Shown here one piece after another: positions 24,420-36,847 of a stretch of 64,000 bases of DNA. Both the position numbers and the translations under genes were made by a program. The first letter of the stretch is position 1; each line of letters begins with the position of its first letter. Below the pieces are notes generated by a model. It saw nothing but the letters and a program-made list of their open reading frames with translations. It was not told the DNA's origin and ran no database searches. Source of the stretch: Paragonimus westermani (lineage: Eukaryota > Platyhelminthes > Trematoda > Plagiorchiida > Troglotrematidae); assembly GCA_008508345.1 (NCBI GenBank), contig QNGE01001036.1:105289-169288 (forward strand), read 5' to 3'.

Positions 24420-27400
24420 GTAGGCGAATCTTATCCGGAAGTCATCTGTTAAGGCATTCTGGTTACCTAGCTCATATGTAACACCATCAATGACTTGACA
24501 TTTGCACGCAGCTCAGGTGCTATCGATGTGCAATCAGTGCACTGTGGTCAAAGTGGTTGCATCGTGATAGTTTGAAACGGAGTCCAAAACACTTTTATGG
24601 TAAGGCAATACACCAATAAGAAGTTTTGAATAAGAGCAAAACTCGAGTTCAGTCAAGTCGATCGAGAAGGGCGGTGTTACACTCACATCAACTACTTCCC
24701 AGGATACATACGTTATATATATTCACCACAAATTGGTGGCTCGGATGATTTGACACGTGTTCTTTGTATACATGAGTGGGTACAAATATCGATAATTAAG
24801 AGATCGCACTTTTCTCAGTGTGGTGCTTAGTATTCAGCTGAGCAATCTACAATAATAATGCGCACAAGCAAATATAACAACTTTGACATCTACCTTAGAC
24901 ATCCTATTTATCAAGCTGACATATTAGTCGCTTTTGTTCTAATCAAACTTCGTTCCAGACGAGTAAGTGACTTCGGAAGAAAACTTGAATGTTGTCAATA
25001 ATAGCCTGCTTATCCGTATCACTCAATCTGTAAGCCCCGCCTCATGCATATCGTCGTAGTGATTTACATAACCAAAAACACCACAAGAGGACGAAATGCG
25101 TTGGATTAGTCTTCACGCATTAACAGTGAGATTAAAACAAACATATCTGTGAACCACGTGAACGCCTGCTGTTTGTTCCGTACGCACCTGATAAATATGT
25201 CCAAATAATGAGCCGATTGACGTAGTTGTCTGAAGAACTATTCTATGGGGACGTACTACGGAAGGATTCAGCTGTTATGTAGCTCTCTTGATAATTTTTG
25301 AAATACATTTGGTAAACAATAACATACACACACTTCTGTCGTACTGAGAATGATACGTAGATCAGTAACACAATTCGATCGAGCGTTTTAATGGTAAATA
25401 ACATTTTCAAATGGAGGGCCAATAATTATTTTGAGCACTAAATAATGCTAAACTGAACCGTACCTGATTTACTTAAAAAAAGGTTGTGATGCTGAAGTAA
25501 ACCCATAAAAGTAGTTGGTGAATGCCTGAAATCTTTTCCGTTTTAGTGCTGTCACCAATCACCGTCGAGGTAGAAATGTTCCACCAGCCATCTATCGTGT
25601 TCCCGAGCTAAACGGTTAAGTTACGAAGCGGACAGGGACAGTCTAAGGCATGTACTAATCTAGTACCGTACAGTGCACAACGTCTGGCTCACAACAGCGT
25701 CAGATTAAATCACTCATAATCTACGGGATGTCACATTCAGACGTACATGCAGTAAGAAGTTTTGTGTGCCCCCACTTGGTTGATGAGCCTGAACGGATAA
25801 ACCATCGTTCTGGTTTCAGACAAATAGTACGTCAAATGTAGTCAATAGTACTTGAGTCTTAGCAGGTGCATGCATGTAATTACAAGCAACTAGACCTGGT
25901 GCTATGATAATTTGCTAAAACAATCTGAGGGTGGCTCAAGCCGCTCAATCGAAGAAACCCATTTCTGTGGCCGACAGGCAGCAGGTTTATATCACACAAG
26001 TAAGCGTGGGGCGTAACAAAAAAGTTTATTTGGCAGTAAAAATAAGTTTCTGAAAGACGTCTTGACAAAGCCAATAGAAAGCATTTGTAAAATCCGTCCC
26101 CGACAAAACATTTTGAACAGGGAGAAAGTTATTTTTTCCCATAACTAAATTAGCTTACTCTGTGTTTTGCAGTCTGATGGCAATCTCCGTGATATTTTGT
26201 ATCATTCCGCTATGGTGAGACTCCTTATGCCACGCAGTCCAAATGCTGGGGGTTGTTGTAACAATAATGACTCTTGTAAGCTAGTAATGTGTTTTGGTTT
26301 AAATTCTAATATCAAATGATTAGCGATGGTTTCGGATACACCCGCCCATTCGGGACTGAACTGACCATAGCGGAGGTGATGCAAATTTCTGTTTGCACAT
26401 CAGTCTATTTAGTTTATTAAGCTATTTGTTTTTACACTTCTGAAACGATTTCACGTATGACAGCTCCGTGAGACGTAAGGTGATTCACGAAACACAACCT
26501 CATATTTTACTTTATTCATGTTGGCTGGTCTATGATCTCATAAGAAAACATGGTGTTCATTTATTTGGCAGATATAAAAATGAAGATATCCGAGTGAGTT
26601 AAAATCTGCGCCCGGACTAGGGGAGCATAAGTTGGATCTAAACTGGGTCGATTTCTTTATTAAAATCGTGTTGAATAGTTTTATTGCGGCCCAAACGGTA
26701 CAGCCTACCTACTAACCATATTTAATTGAAGATGATGCAGGTTATGTGAATGTTTTTACAACCGGTATTTTTCAGTGCCGCCGCAAAACCTTTTGATAGT
26801 ACAAAACTTCCTTTTTACTTACGGTGTTCTAATGCATAGCAGGCACTAATGCTATGTTTGAACAGGCGAGTGCTTTGAGTTCCAAAATTATCATTGCAAT
26901 CCGGATGAGACAAAATTTGTTACACGGGGTCTCTTAGTTTTCTACTGTACATTTTCCAACAATGATTTTGCAACATTGTTTCCTCTACGAATATCTAGAC
27001 AAACTTATGGCCATCTGACTTCCTCCCCTCATCCACATGATCTTAAAAACAAACTGAAAATGTTAGATAAGAAGTCTAAGGTGAATCAATATCGTCTAAT
27101 CGAAGCGGATCCGGCATAAAACTTAAACGACCCTTGTTCTCCACGTAGGCGAGTTTGTTTCCAGATGTTTTCCGTTTAGTTAGGCATTGTTAGATACGGG
27201 TGGTTCGTCGGGTTTTCTGGTCACCAAATAAAACACGACTTCTTTTGACCAGGGACGAAGTCCGGAATGTCATACAAGGCTGAATTACGCATTCCGGGAA
27301 ATAACTTCTAGTGTAAAGCTGTGCTCGATTCTTCTGAATGGTCAAAGAATTTGCCTCTTGGCCTACTGAATTAATGACATTTTGTCTGCTGTAGTGAATG

Positions 27401-30400
27401 GTGAATTTCGAACTTAACGTCACATGAACAATCTTGCTCTTCAATGCACGACAGGCGCCTGATAGAGCATTTAGATTTAACTCAAAACGATTAATCTTCC
27501 AGCAGTTGAAATCTTTATTTTAACCAGGAGCCAGCGAATATTGGTTCATTCTTATAAGCTGGCGTACGAAATGTGGAGGTTACTGTATAGACAATACCAT
27601 CCTCATTTGGGTCAGCGCAATATGACAGTTACGAATTAGCTGTGTGATCACAGCTGACTCCCTTGTTATGTCCAAACATTTGTTTGGCTGGTTCATAACG
27701 GATGGTCATCTGCGGATATCGTTTCCTTCGCAGCTTCCCGCCGTGTTCCTATAACTTGCCAGAAATTCATATATGTCGGTACTAGTTTCCGTCTGCTAAC
27801 AAGTTTTCCGTGACATTAGTGTCATTTCAATATGACGACATTCTGATCGTCATTGTCCCTATTTTCAATCAGACTCATCCCTCTACGATTTCGTTTCACG
27901 TAGATCCATGTACGTGTACATATCTGACGAAAACCTTCAGACACTAAATCTATCATGCCCTCTAGGCTTATAAAAATTCGTAACCGATGATTAAGTGGAT
28001 CGTAGTGAGTGAACACTAAACACGCATTCAGTGTTGACTGGCAAACATAGGTTTAGTGAAATGTAGAGTGATCAGCCTCCAGTTTGGTTAGACAATAAGG
28101 AGACATGTGTGCTTTTTTGTTGGGGCCGAGTGAAATTCAGCTATCAAACCGCATTGATTAATTCTGGGTGCTTGTGTTAAGATATTCTGAATATTTGGGT
28201 ACTCCCTAGGTGAGTATCCATATTCATAGTTAACGTATAAAACATTGCTAATCAAAACAGCAACAAGGCATTCACTTTGGAGTGTTAAAGTTCCGACCTC
28301 ATTTTAACGACTTCTCTCTAAATGAGGACAGATGCCGTATGGTGTGCAGTGCTCATGGTAGGATGTTTACACGTGAGAAAATATGACATCCGGTAACAAA
28401 AACCCAGCATGCTGGAAGGTACATTTTCGGTTGGTTTTAAAGCACAGAAAATGCACCACGACCTTCGACCTCGTTTTCTGTTTCGTTCGGGCTCTGCAAC
28501 TGATGAGGTTGGGTGAAATGTGTTGGTTTGTAACCTTTCCATGCACTCGGAAATGCAGTCTCAATTTTTATGTATTCAAGGCAACTTACGCTGAAGTTGC
28601 GGTTGCCCCAGTGGACACTCTTCTTGTAATGCGGTAAGTCTTCCGATTGCTGCACTATATCTAATTTCATGTATGTTCGTAAGGTAGATCGTCCTCCGGA
28701 GTTTCTCCGGACTCTAGTTTACAAACGGGATGTGCTTCCACGTAAATTTGTAGGAACTCCTATTGTAGGTCATTACAATAGGTCCGATGTCATATACTTT
28801 TCGAGAAGGTTTTAAAAAGACAATCTCAAGAGCGGTCCTTCCTCATACTTTTGCCTCATGGAATTCTGTCTAGATTTCTTCCCTGTTCACGGTTGAATGA
28901 GTGCTGGATTGCTGTTCCAAGGACTGCTCACGATGAAAAGTGTTGAAGGGCTGAACTGCGCTGAACTATTTGCTAAAGTGACATCCCCGGGATATGTTTT
29001 AACGGAACTAGCTTAAACAAAACCAAAATGCATTACTGACACAAGTTTCGAATGCACGTTATATTGGTCACACAATGGTTTCATTCATGAGAAGATGATG
29101 ATTTTCGTCATGTTGATAAGCTTCACTATTAAAGCAGTTGTGAGCTGGGTTTCACTCGCGTATTCTCCACGGAGGCAGGGTTATTAATTCTTGGTGAATG
29201 AAATAAAAATAACCTTATATACGTAAATATTATATCGCTTACGACTAAAATAATGCTAAATAGCAGAAAATATGAAAGTTTGTTGACGTTTGATATTCAC
29301 CGGCACACTTCAGTAGTTGGTTTTTTGTTCTTGTCCTCAGGTAAAAAGCTAGTCTGAAAAGGTTCCGTGTCAATGTCCTCAATTTAGCAAAATAGTCTTT
29401 CAGCACGGAATCACGAATTCCACGAGAGTTGCCAGAGGTAGGGTAAGTGAGTTCATCGGTATGAATTGGAATCACACAAACAAAAAAGTCATTCACACAG
29501 AAATGCGTGTAATCATTTCAATGATGGTTAGAAAAAGAACAATTGTTTCAGCCAAAATAATTTTGTCAGCCAGCCAGTAGAAGTACCCAACTTAGAATGA
29601 AACACTCTCCGATTGAAACAAAAAGCGTTGTAATTAGTTAATTCAAGCGAGATCAATGAATGTCTGGCCGATGTCTCGTTCTCCCAAACGATAGGGCAAT
29701 TCAGACAGAAAATCGAACCTAGACTATCATACAGCTTACTTCGCTTTCTTTGTAACATACCAAAAGCCTGATTCCTAATACTACCCTGTTAGAACAGGTT
29801 TGATATCATTTAGGACAAAATGCTTATAGTCTACACTGGGAACGTGATTATTCTTAACTATTGGTCACAGCAGTCAGAGATGAAATAGTCCTTGAAGTGA
29901 AAGTTGAAGGACATTAATAAAAAAATAGTCAACACAACACTAACTATTTGGTCTGTTCTTTTCATTTGCAAGGACGTGGTGGTCCGAAAGTGTATGACCG
30001 TTTTTCTGTGTTAGGGTTGATAACCACAACTGCTCCCGATGTAATCTGATTAGCGGAAAATTGATGGTGTTTACACTGGGTCTTCTCATCTAGTTCAAGC
30101 TTAAAATATGCAACTTTTTTAAGTGTTCGTGAACTTTTCCGCTAAATGTGAGGTGTTTATGTTAATTTCACATTCATCCCATTGCCACACAGTGCACATT
30201 ATCCAGTTCAGTTTGACTCACTTCTCTATGAAAAACGAATGTGTACACGCGCAAACAAACTGGGTTTGGGCATTTCGACCCACCAGTTTAAAATGAACTT
30301 AAAAACACGCTGTGTATTTTGAACTTAGGCTGGACACAGATCAATACAGCCAGAAATAGGAACTCCAGGAATCGAGCAGAAACTCTATGTATCTCAGATA

Positions 30401-32614
30401 ATCTTGACTTTATGGTAGCTTCACTGTTCCATGTTCATTTGACCGATAGACAAATTCTATTTTTGTTGACATAACTAGAATGACGCTTTTTATCTAACCG
30501 CGATTCAGACATCCTGGGTTTAGATGTGGGGGTTCAGTAGACATTAAACACCTGTGGTTTGTGCATATCCGAAAAATTAATCAATCCACATAGGTTTTCA
30601 TGATGTTGGTGCCTGTATTGTAACCTACCAGGCGGTGCGTGAAATTAAAATATAAATCAACTCTGATCTCAGTGTACCTGTAACAGCAGCCTGAAATCTG
30701 GGTAGGTGTACAGTCTTATGAAGCTACAATGTTGAATAAAAATTATTTCCCTCATTTCGGCACATCTGAATGGAACTCATCGCATACGTGCAGTATGAAT
30801 ACGATCTCAACTGTTCACGTTTCTCCGATCCGTAGATCGAGAGAAAGCCCAACACTGAAACATATCATGAGCCTTGGGTCCGCATCCGGACAGTATGATC
30901 ATACTTCTTGTTTGCACATACTGATATGAAGAGGGCACAGAATTTGCTTATCTTTAGGTTCTTTTAGAGGAGTTTGCTCTTAGTGAAAATTTATCGACAC
31001 TCCATTTGAAGAGGACTGTTTTGTTACATCCGCTTTATTCCTTAAAGCTTTAGACGGACTTTTTCAAACATAGCGTTAGCTTGTTATTCCAGTTTCTAAC
31101 TGCGCATAATGTATGCCAATGAAATGTCTTGGATACGACGATTAAAACGGACCAGCCCATTTGCAATCAATATGCAGGTTGTAACTTCGAAGAAACCCAT
31201 TTGTCTAACACGTTGAATCCTGTAATTTAACGTGTGAGACTAACGCCTTTGAAGAAACCCCTTTGGCTCCTGAAATATGTAGGTATTTGCCAGTTTCCAC
31301 AGTTTCATGTCATAGCCGATAATAGGCCGTTTAACTTCATCGTTACATCTACGGATAAGTTTATGCGATCGTTTCTCGAAGTGTTCAAAATATTAAACAA
31401 AATCCCTGATTATTTCTATGTCATCTGGCCCAAACCTGCAAATTACGATTTACTTGACTTAAGAGTAGCTCCGTTTTTGACAAACCACAAAACAAGCCAC
31501 TCGACCCCCAAGAAGCAAAAATCGGATTAAACTCATAAGTTGGCGTTCGACAAAAAACTCACTTATATGGATTCAGCTATCGTCCGTTTCGTTTGCAGAA
31601 AATCCAATTTGGTGTTTACAATCGCCTCAGCATCACCGATTTGTGTATAGAAGAAAATGTTGTATAAGTAAAGATCTCCATTTGGGTGTTGTTTCACTCG
31701 GGTGTTTACCCGTTTACGCGCGTGTGGTGTATCGTTAAAAATGCAACAATGTTCACACTGAACCACTGGTAAACACTTGTCTCTTGTAAACTAGCTCAAT
31801 TCGTTGTATGGTGTATAAAAAGTTGCACTCCAGTGTAATTTATGAGTATCTTCTGTAGAGTTGATAGAGTACGGAGGATGTGGTGACCGTAGCAAAAGTT
31901 ACACCAACATTAACAAAAATGGTGGTTTGATAAAATTATATCAGCTAGCTATCTCACATGTTTTGCGGAGTGTTGGTATTGCTGTGGCAAGGGATAAACG
32001 CACATTCGTGTACAACGTACTGGTATTGTCCAATCGCGTGGCCGATCGAGTTGGACGCTTTGCTTAATTGTGCGACTGCGTCCATAGCCTCGTTTTCCTG
32101 TGTCTGTGTGTGTGGCCGTGCACCCATGAAAGCACGCGTAGAAAGGCTGGTGAAACAGCGAGCAAGAGTGCGTTCGTGCGTGTGTTCTGATAGTTATGCG
32201 TAAATGGCCCGGATGTACAGGTTTGCTTCCGTGCACATGTGGGGCCGGCCCATCAAAATTTCTGTTTGTTGACCCGGTTTATCTCGATAGGGACAAAACG
32301 ACGCCAGCCAAACACACTTTGTGGCCAAGCCACTTACGGCGAAAGAACAACGATCGAGAAGCGTGCCAGAAAGCACTGAATTTGGGTTTGACTAGCTTCC
32401 TCTCAACCTTATGCACTACGGTATTTCATACTATGGTCAGCGAAAACCAATCCTTGGGTCAATGACGAAGAGATCGGCTGATCGATAGTACAACTGCATG
32501 TGTGGTTGGGCAAGGTAATCGTAGTCAGCATACGGTAGGAAAAAATCACACAAATGGTATGTTAAGACTCCTGATCTGTCGTATGTATACACGTGCGCGT
32601 TGGTGGAAACTTAC
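24420..32614. other. long stretch without a firm gene
   Basis: Several minus-strand frames between 26.2 and 29.8 kb (for example 26202-26384 and 29245-29758) look mildly protein-like but lack acceptor-donor pairs. At 28.3-28.7 kb both strands are open in several frames. The part from 31.95 to 32.38 kb is CpG-rich. No repeat family was recognised. Confidence 0.35.
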
Positions 32615-32765
32615 TGACCGGATTGTTTAAAACCAGTGTGTTTCATTCTGCCACCATCTACAACTATTTCGTCTTTTCCTAAAGTACGCCATTGGACCAA
32701 ATGTACAAACAATGATATTTGGCTTAAGTTAGTTGTGAGAGTGCACAGCTCCCGCTCTCGACTTG
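32615..32765 (-). CDS. candidate exon with perfect donor, product unknown
   Basis: The minus strand has an acceptor (CCTGGTTAGCACAG) at 32766 and a textbook donor (GGTCA followed by GTAAGT) at 32614. The 151-bp frame is open, enters in phase 1 and leaves in phase 2. It reads SRERELCTLTTNLSQISLF and then QWRTLGKDEIVVDGGRMK: an amphipathic helix, then a charged turn. The incoming phase matches the 48-bp exon at 33983-34030. No family is recognised. Confidence 0.5.
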
Positions 32766-33982
32766 CTGTGCTAACCAGGTCCAATGATTGAATGTCCACT
32801 CTCTCTGAATGAAAAAAGGAGTGTTTTGCCCGTTCTTTCTCAGTTTCTACCGTTTACGGAAAGTTTGCTGTTCCTCGTTTGTTCACCAGTCCATCCTTTT
32901 CAGCAACTAAGGTCCTTCCCATCCCAATCGATATTGTGGCTGTCAAATACTAAACTTTGGCGAACGATTGAAATGTGGAGGGTGGTCGGACACTTCACCA
33001 TGATATGGCAAGTGAGAGACCATACATGTATTCATTCCTGAGATGAACTGCTGAGCGACTGCCTGGGTACTCCCATAATACAAAACAATAGTGGTTCTTC
33101 CCATGTGTAAACTTTCATTTAATTGGCTGGAAAGGAAAGAATACTCCCTCGTGGGTGATGGTTTTAATTAAATGTGCTATATCAACTTACTATGAGATCA
33201 ACTGTTGACAGCACCACCTGTTTAGGTGTACTAGTTATCTCGAGAAATCAGCACTAATAGCCGGTGATGGTGCTGTTTAATGCAGTTGAGACAGTCGTAC
33301 AGATAGAACCGTCCTCATTAAGTCAAAGGCACACTGAATGAGTTGCTGGTTTTTACAGAACACGTTATCTTATTCCAGATAGAACGTCCGGTCACGTGAA
33401 GCAGTGACATGGTTATGTGAACCTCGAGTAGTCGACCGTTGAACACTAATGGGCGATTTTGAGCAGACATTACCAGATGGTGTTCGTTTCTTTCGCAGCA
33501 TTCGCACCAATCCTCATTTGACAGCAGATAGGCATTGGCTAACTGTCTGTTGCTGCTGACAGTATATCCTGATCTATGTCGACTGTGTTTTGGAAACCGC
33601 TTTATACTCTACCTCCCCCTTCATAGGTGAATGTAAGTTAATTCAATTGCATGTTTATTAAGGAAGGCAGCAAATGCCGAAAGTTTGTGTACCGTAAAAG
33701 AGGCACCAAATCTGGGAAATTATGAGAATTGTGTGACCAAGAACCGGCATAAGCACACTCTCAGTGAGCATCTTGTTCTAATATCAAACAAGTGGCACAC
33801 CTTCTGATTAATAATTCTAGACAGTAGGCGTACACATGCTCTTTATTATCCAAATGCAAACGAGCGAGCAACTGGAAGCCCATAAACAAAAATAAATACT
33901 GAAAATGGTGCAAAAAATGTAAATACAATTGTTGTAACGGTTGGATTTACAAAGGTAAAGCGTTTGAAGCAGATCATTTCAC

Positions 33983-34030
33983 CTGAATTAAGCCGACGCT
34001 TCAAGTTACTCATAATGTTGTGTATGGTGT
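33983..34030 (-). CDS. candidate 48-bp exon
   Basis: A strong acceptor (GGTTGTTTCCCTTCAG) and a donor (TTCAG followed by GTGAAA) bracket 48 bp on the minus strand. The product is TIHNIMSNLKRRLNS, a short basic helix. It is symmetric (phase 1 to phase 1). It fits between the exons at 36290-36429 and 32615-32765 without breaking frame. Joined to the latter, it makes a continuous helix-rich segment. A short exon alone would be weak evidence; the phase fit on both sides raises it. Confidence 0.45.
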
Positions 34031-34296
34031 CTGAAGGGAAACAACCGCTCTTTAGAAATACCTTCATCACCTTGATTAAACTAATTATTTCTTTCAGTGG
34101 TAGACAATAAGATACATTTTGAAACCGTCAGAAAATGTTTTCAAGAATTGTCGTTTTTAGTGCTGAGGAAATCCAGGCAACTTTACCACTACTATACAAT
34201 GGAGAAAACCATGTTAGTAACGGAACACAAATGAGCACATGAATATTTCGATAAATTGCAAATGTCCGATTCAGTTATGAGAAAAAACACATTACC

Positions 34297-34541
34297 AACA
34301 CGCTCGTTCCTATTGTTTCAACATCAGATTAAACACAACACGTTTATAGGGGTCTGATGGGTGTAAAGATAACATAATACGGGAGACAGATGTCAGCCTT
34401 TCGTGTCTATCCGGTTTGAGTTACATCACACTGAACATGTGATTCGTACGGAACTTGAAGGGGAAGCGTTACATGTACGCAACCCTTGTATTCTGGGTTT
34501 GTGTGCACGGTCATGGAGGGTTTAATGTTTTGACAATAACC
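34297..34541 (+). repeat. left inverted arm of the Penelope-like element
   Basis: Reverse complement of 35519-35769. Examples of perfect blocks are CCCTTGTATTCTGGGTTTGT and ACACAACACGTTTATAGGGG. Similarity is strongest at 34313-34530. Weaker matches continue outward by tens of bases, so the true edge is uncertain. Confidence 0.95.
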
Positions 34542-34564
34542 GCTGGTTTGTCCGCCTCACTAAC

Positions 34565-34666
34565 TAATTTGTTTTTAGACCAAAAAGTAATCATTTTACC
34601 TACATATTCATCTTCATCAGATATGACTACTCCAGAACGTTTGTCATGAATGGATGTTAATACGCT
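34565..34666 (-). pseudogene. Penelope-like RT N-terminal fragment (minus strand)
   Basis: The minus-strand frame contains SVLTSIHDKRSGVVI followed by DEDEYVGKM and a stretch ending NKL. In Penelope-like and related RTs, the segment before the fingers has a hydrophobic strand, Asp-Lys-Gly-x-Gly-x-Val-Val, then Asp-x-x-x-Tyr-x-x-x-Met. The match is good except that the Gly after Asp-Lys is Arg here. The fragment points away from the plus-strand RT piece and runs straight into the left arm, so the middle of this copy is missing. Confidence 0.55.
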
Positions 34667-34699
34667 TCCGTTCTGTATCAGAGTCTTCAGTGAACGCAA

Positions 34700-35516
34700 T
34701 AGCCAAGAACCCGAAGCACCCGCAGTTAAGGCGTTTCTGGACATGCTCATGCCTCGTCACCAGGATGTCTGGACACAACGGCAGGTGTATCGTAAGACAC
34801 TCTAGACCGGCAAGTATACAGTCGACAACGGTTCATACTACTGGGGCGAAAGAGGAATCTAATCACACGCCTGATCCGTAAAGCTGCGAACATGTGCTCT
34901 GGCAACGCCATTGAGGAGGTGAGACAATCTGTCCCTGATCTTTTCATTGAAAATGGGTATTCGGAACAGCTTAATCATACGAATATGCTGGTGAACACTA
35001 GGCTAGACATATTACAAACTAATAGCAAAAAGCCTGTTCATTCTTCTTTGTTTTTTTAAAGACGATAACATCACTTAAGGCACAATTCGTTGTCTTGATA
35101 CGGTAATTTTTGAAACACATTTCGCAGCACAGCTACGTGTTGAGAGTATTGCTGTATGTATGTTACGCACGCAGTTGTAAGACATATTGCCTGCTCATGC
35201 CACCATCTTTTTATGTCTGCCGTTTTGTCTGTTCTTGTGGAACATAGGCTGCATAAGGCATACACCACGGCGATTATCCTGCGGCATTTGGCGGCACCAA
35301 CCTATGTGGCTGACGCGAGGATCGACAAAGTATTGTTCCTCTGCAGTTGGTGCGCAGCTGATCGATTCAAACTACCTGATTAGTTCAACCGATTCGTTCA
35401 AGCCGATTTAATGAGTATGTGGGGTGCAATCGAAGCAAGTCAGAGGTCGTGTATTGGCAATCACAGAGGCCTGTGAAATTTGCCTGCAATCACCACCACT
35501 GTGCGCTCAAAACGGA
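34700..35516 (+). pseudogene. Penelope-like RT C-terminus plus GIY-YIG endonuclease, broken
   Basis: In order, the plus strand carries an RT C-terminal motif AFLDML at about 34731 and VYRKTL at 34785, then a TAG at 34803 where PLEs have a Thr/His turn followed by Thr-Gly-x-Tyr. After a frame change comes LITRLIRKAANMCSGNAIEE with ENGYSEQL to about 34975. The GIY-YIG region follows: YVCRFVCSCGT at 35210-35244, two stops across the Tyr-Ile-Gly part, then TPRRLSCGIWRHQPMWL and SAVGAQLID to about 35370. Last is the conserved C-terminal tail RVLAITEACEICL with PPLCAQNG from 35448. PLEs use this nuclease for target nicking and the RT for copying. Several stops and frame changes make it inactive. 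Confidence 0.75.
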
Positions 35517-35518
35517 GA

Positions 35519-35769
35519 ATCATAACACTGAACTCTCCATGACCAGGCACACAAACCCAGAATACAAGGGTTGCGTACATGTAACGCTTCCCCTTCAAGT
35601 TTCGTACGAATCACATGTTCAGTGTGATGTAACTAAGTCTTAAAACTCAAACCGGATACACACTAAAGACTGACATCTGTTTCACGTAGTAAGTTATCTT
35701 TACACCCATCAGACCCCTATAAACGTGTTGTGTTTAATCTGATGTTGAAACAACGGGGAAGAGCTTGTT
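35519..35769 (-). repeat. right inverted arm of the Penelope-like element
   Basis: It pairs with 34297-34541. Relative to the left arm it has an extra stretch of about 13 bases near 35635-35648 (TTAAAACT on the plus strand) and scattered substitutions. It follows directly on the PLE C-terminal coding tail, so the arm represents the element's 3' terminal region. Confidence 0.95.
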
Positions 35770-36289
35770 CGCTGTATGTTCCTTTTTTCGACCCAAATAA
35801 CTAGTGATTGGGTGCTGATTCATTTGGATGTAAACGATAAAACTTACAGTCTTTAGACTTGAAACACTTTTTAATTAGCGGTCTAGTGAACGGTTTTGAC
35901 ATAGGTAAACTTGTTCAATTTTCTATAGCCGTCGACTGCGATCCGGAACATGATTGTGAGGAAATTTCGTTTATTTGCACAAACACGATGAGAATATTTT
36001 GTGAAAAAAGAAACCCTCATGAACCATACCATAGCTTTTTGTAAGTGAACAGAGCCGGAAATAACGTCATCTTAGAGACTTGAGCATTAGATTTGGCTTG
36101 TCGAAACAGACTCTCTCCATAACACCCAAACACTATTCTCACTAAACCTTCAGTGTTTCAGACGGTCCACTTTTACCCAGTACATAGTTAAACTCATTCT
36201 ATTTTCTATGGTTCGACCGTGTTGATAACAGGAACGCTTGCAAGAACAACTGATTTGATCCAGGTGAGCTGAAATTCTAACACCTGTAC

Positions 36290-36429
36290 CAGTTGCAAAC
36301 TTGCGTTTGTCAGTGAAATAAGTGGTCCGTAAATCTTTAAATTGCTGCACTGCCGCTCTTGGTATCAGTTGTTCCTTTTTGGACACATGGGAAGAATAAA
36401 ACTCAATCCTAATTTTTACAGTTTCTGAT
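36290..36429 (-). CDS. candidate exon, product unknown
   Basis: The minus-strand frame reads SETVKIRIEFYSSHVSKKEQ and then PRAAVQQFKDLRTTYF. It ends at a donor (GCAACTG followed by GTACAG, or six bases later at GTGTTA; both give the same phase). The acceptor assumed here (GAACATGAG) joins in phase with the exon at 36848-37201. A better-looking acceptor (CTGTACCGTCAG) ten bases upstream would break that phase, so the start is uncertain. The outgoing phase 1 fits the 48-bp exon at 33983-34030. Confidence 0.45.
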
Positions 36430-36847
36430 CTCATGTTCACTGACGGTACAGATAATCTCAGATAAAAAGATCATGCATAAAGTCTGACACCTCAGTTAGA
36501 ACTAGGTGTTAGTGCTTGCAATTCCTAACTGAAAGCCTTGATTGCTTCAGTTTACTTGTAACCACTCGCTTCTATACCATCGTGCACGATTACCAGCTAC
36601 ATAATTTTAGACATTGCAAAAATATGTAGATGCCTGAAAACATTCCGGCGTGGTCAGTTCCATAACTAGCCCGAAACAGAACCAGCTGTATTGGAACGTT
36701 TCAACAGTGTAACTGGAAAAGTCAGAAAACCTTGTAAGAAGGCAGGATTATATCACACGTTTCACGAAGGTTTTGACAAGGTATTCAGTATTTTGAAAAG
36801 ACGCAAACTTTACTTCTACTAGACGCTCTTCCTTACGGCGTCCCTAC

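Larger units (their letters stand above)
34297..35769. mobile_element. composite Penelope-like element with inverted arms
   Basis: The insertion is about 1.5 kb. Long inverted repeats form its ends, and broken pieces of a Penelope-like (PLE) reverse transcriptase and GIY-YIG endonuclease lie inside. The larger piece reads on the plus strand from about 34700 to 35516. A smaller N-terminal piece reads on the minus strand at 34565-34666. The arrangement is two PLE copies head to head, both ending in the same 3'-terminal segment, which forms the arms. PLEs are known for inverted and partial tandem arrangements. The whole insertion sits in the predicted intron between minus-strand exons at 36290 and 34030. 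Confidence 0.75.

Noticed and set aside
31234..31530. 98-codon plus-strand frame
   Set aside because: No acceptor with a pyrimidine tract or matching donor. Length is within chance expectation.
34654..34947. Overlapping frames on both strands within the Penelope-like insertion
   Set aside because: The minus-strand frame at 34747-34947 is antisense to the RT/endonuclease piece and has no features of its own.
36150..36440. Full 96-codon minus frame as one exon
   Set aside because: The last third loses protein character after the donor at 36290, so only the first part is kept.
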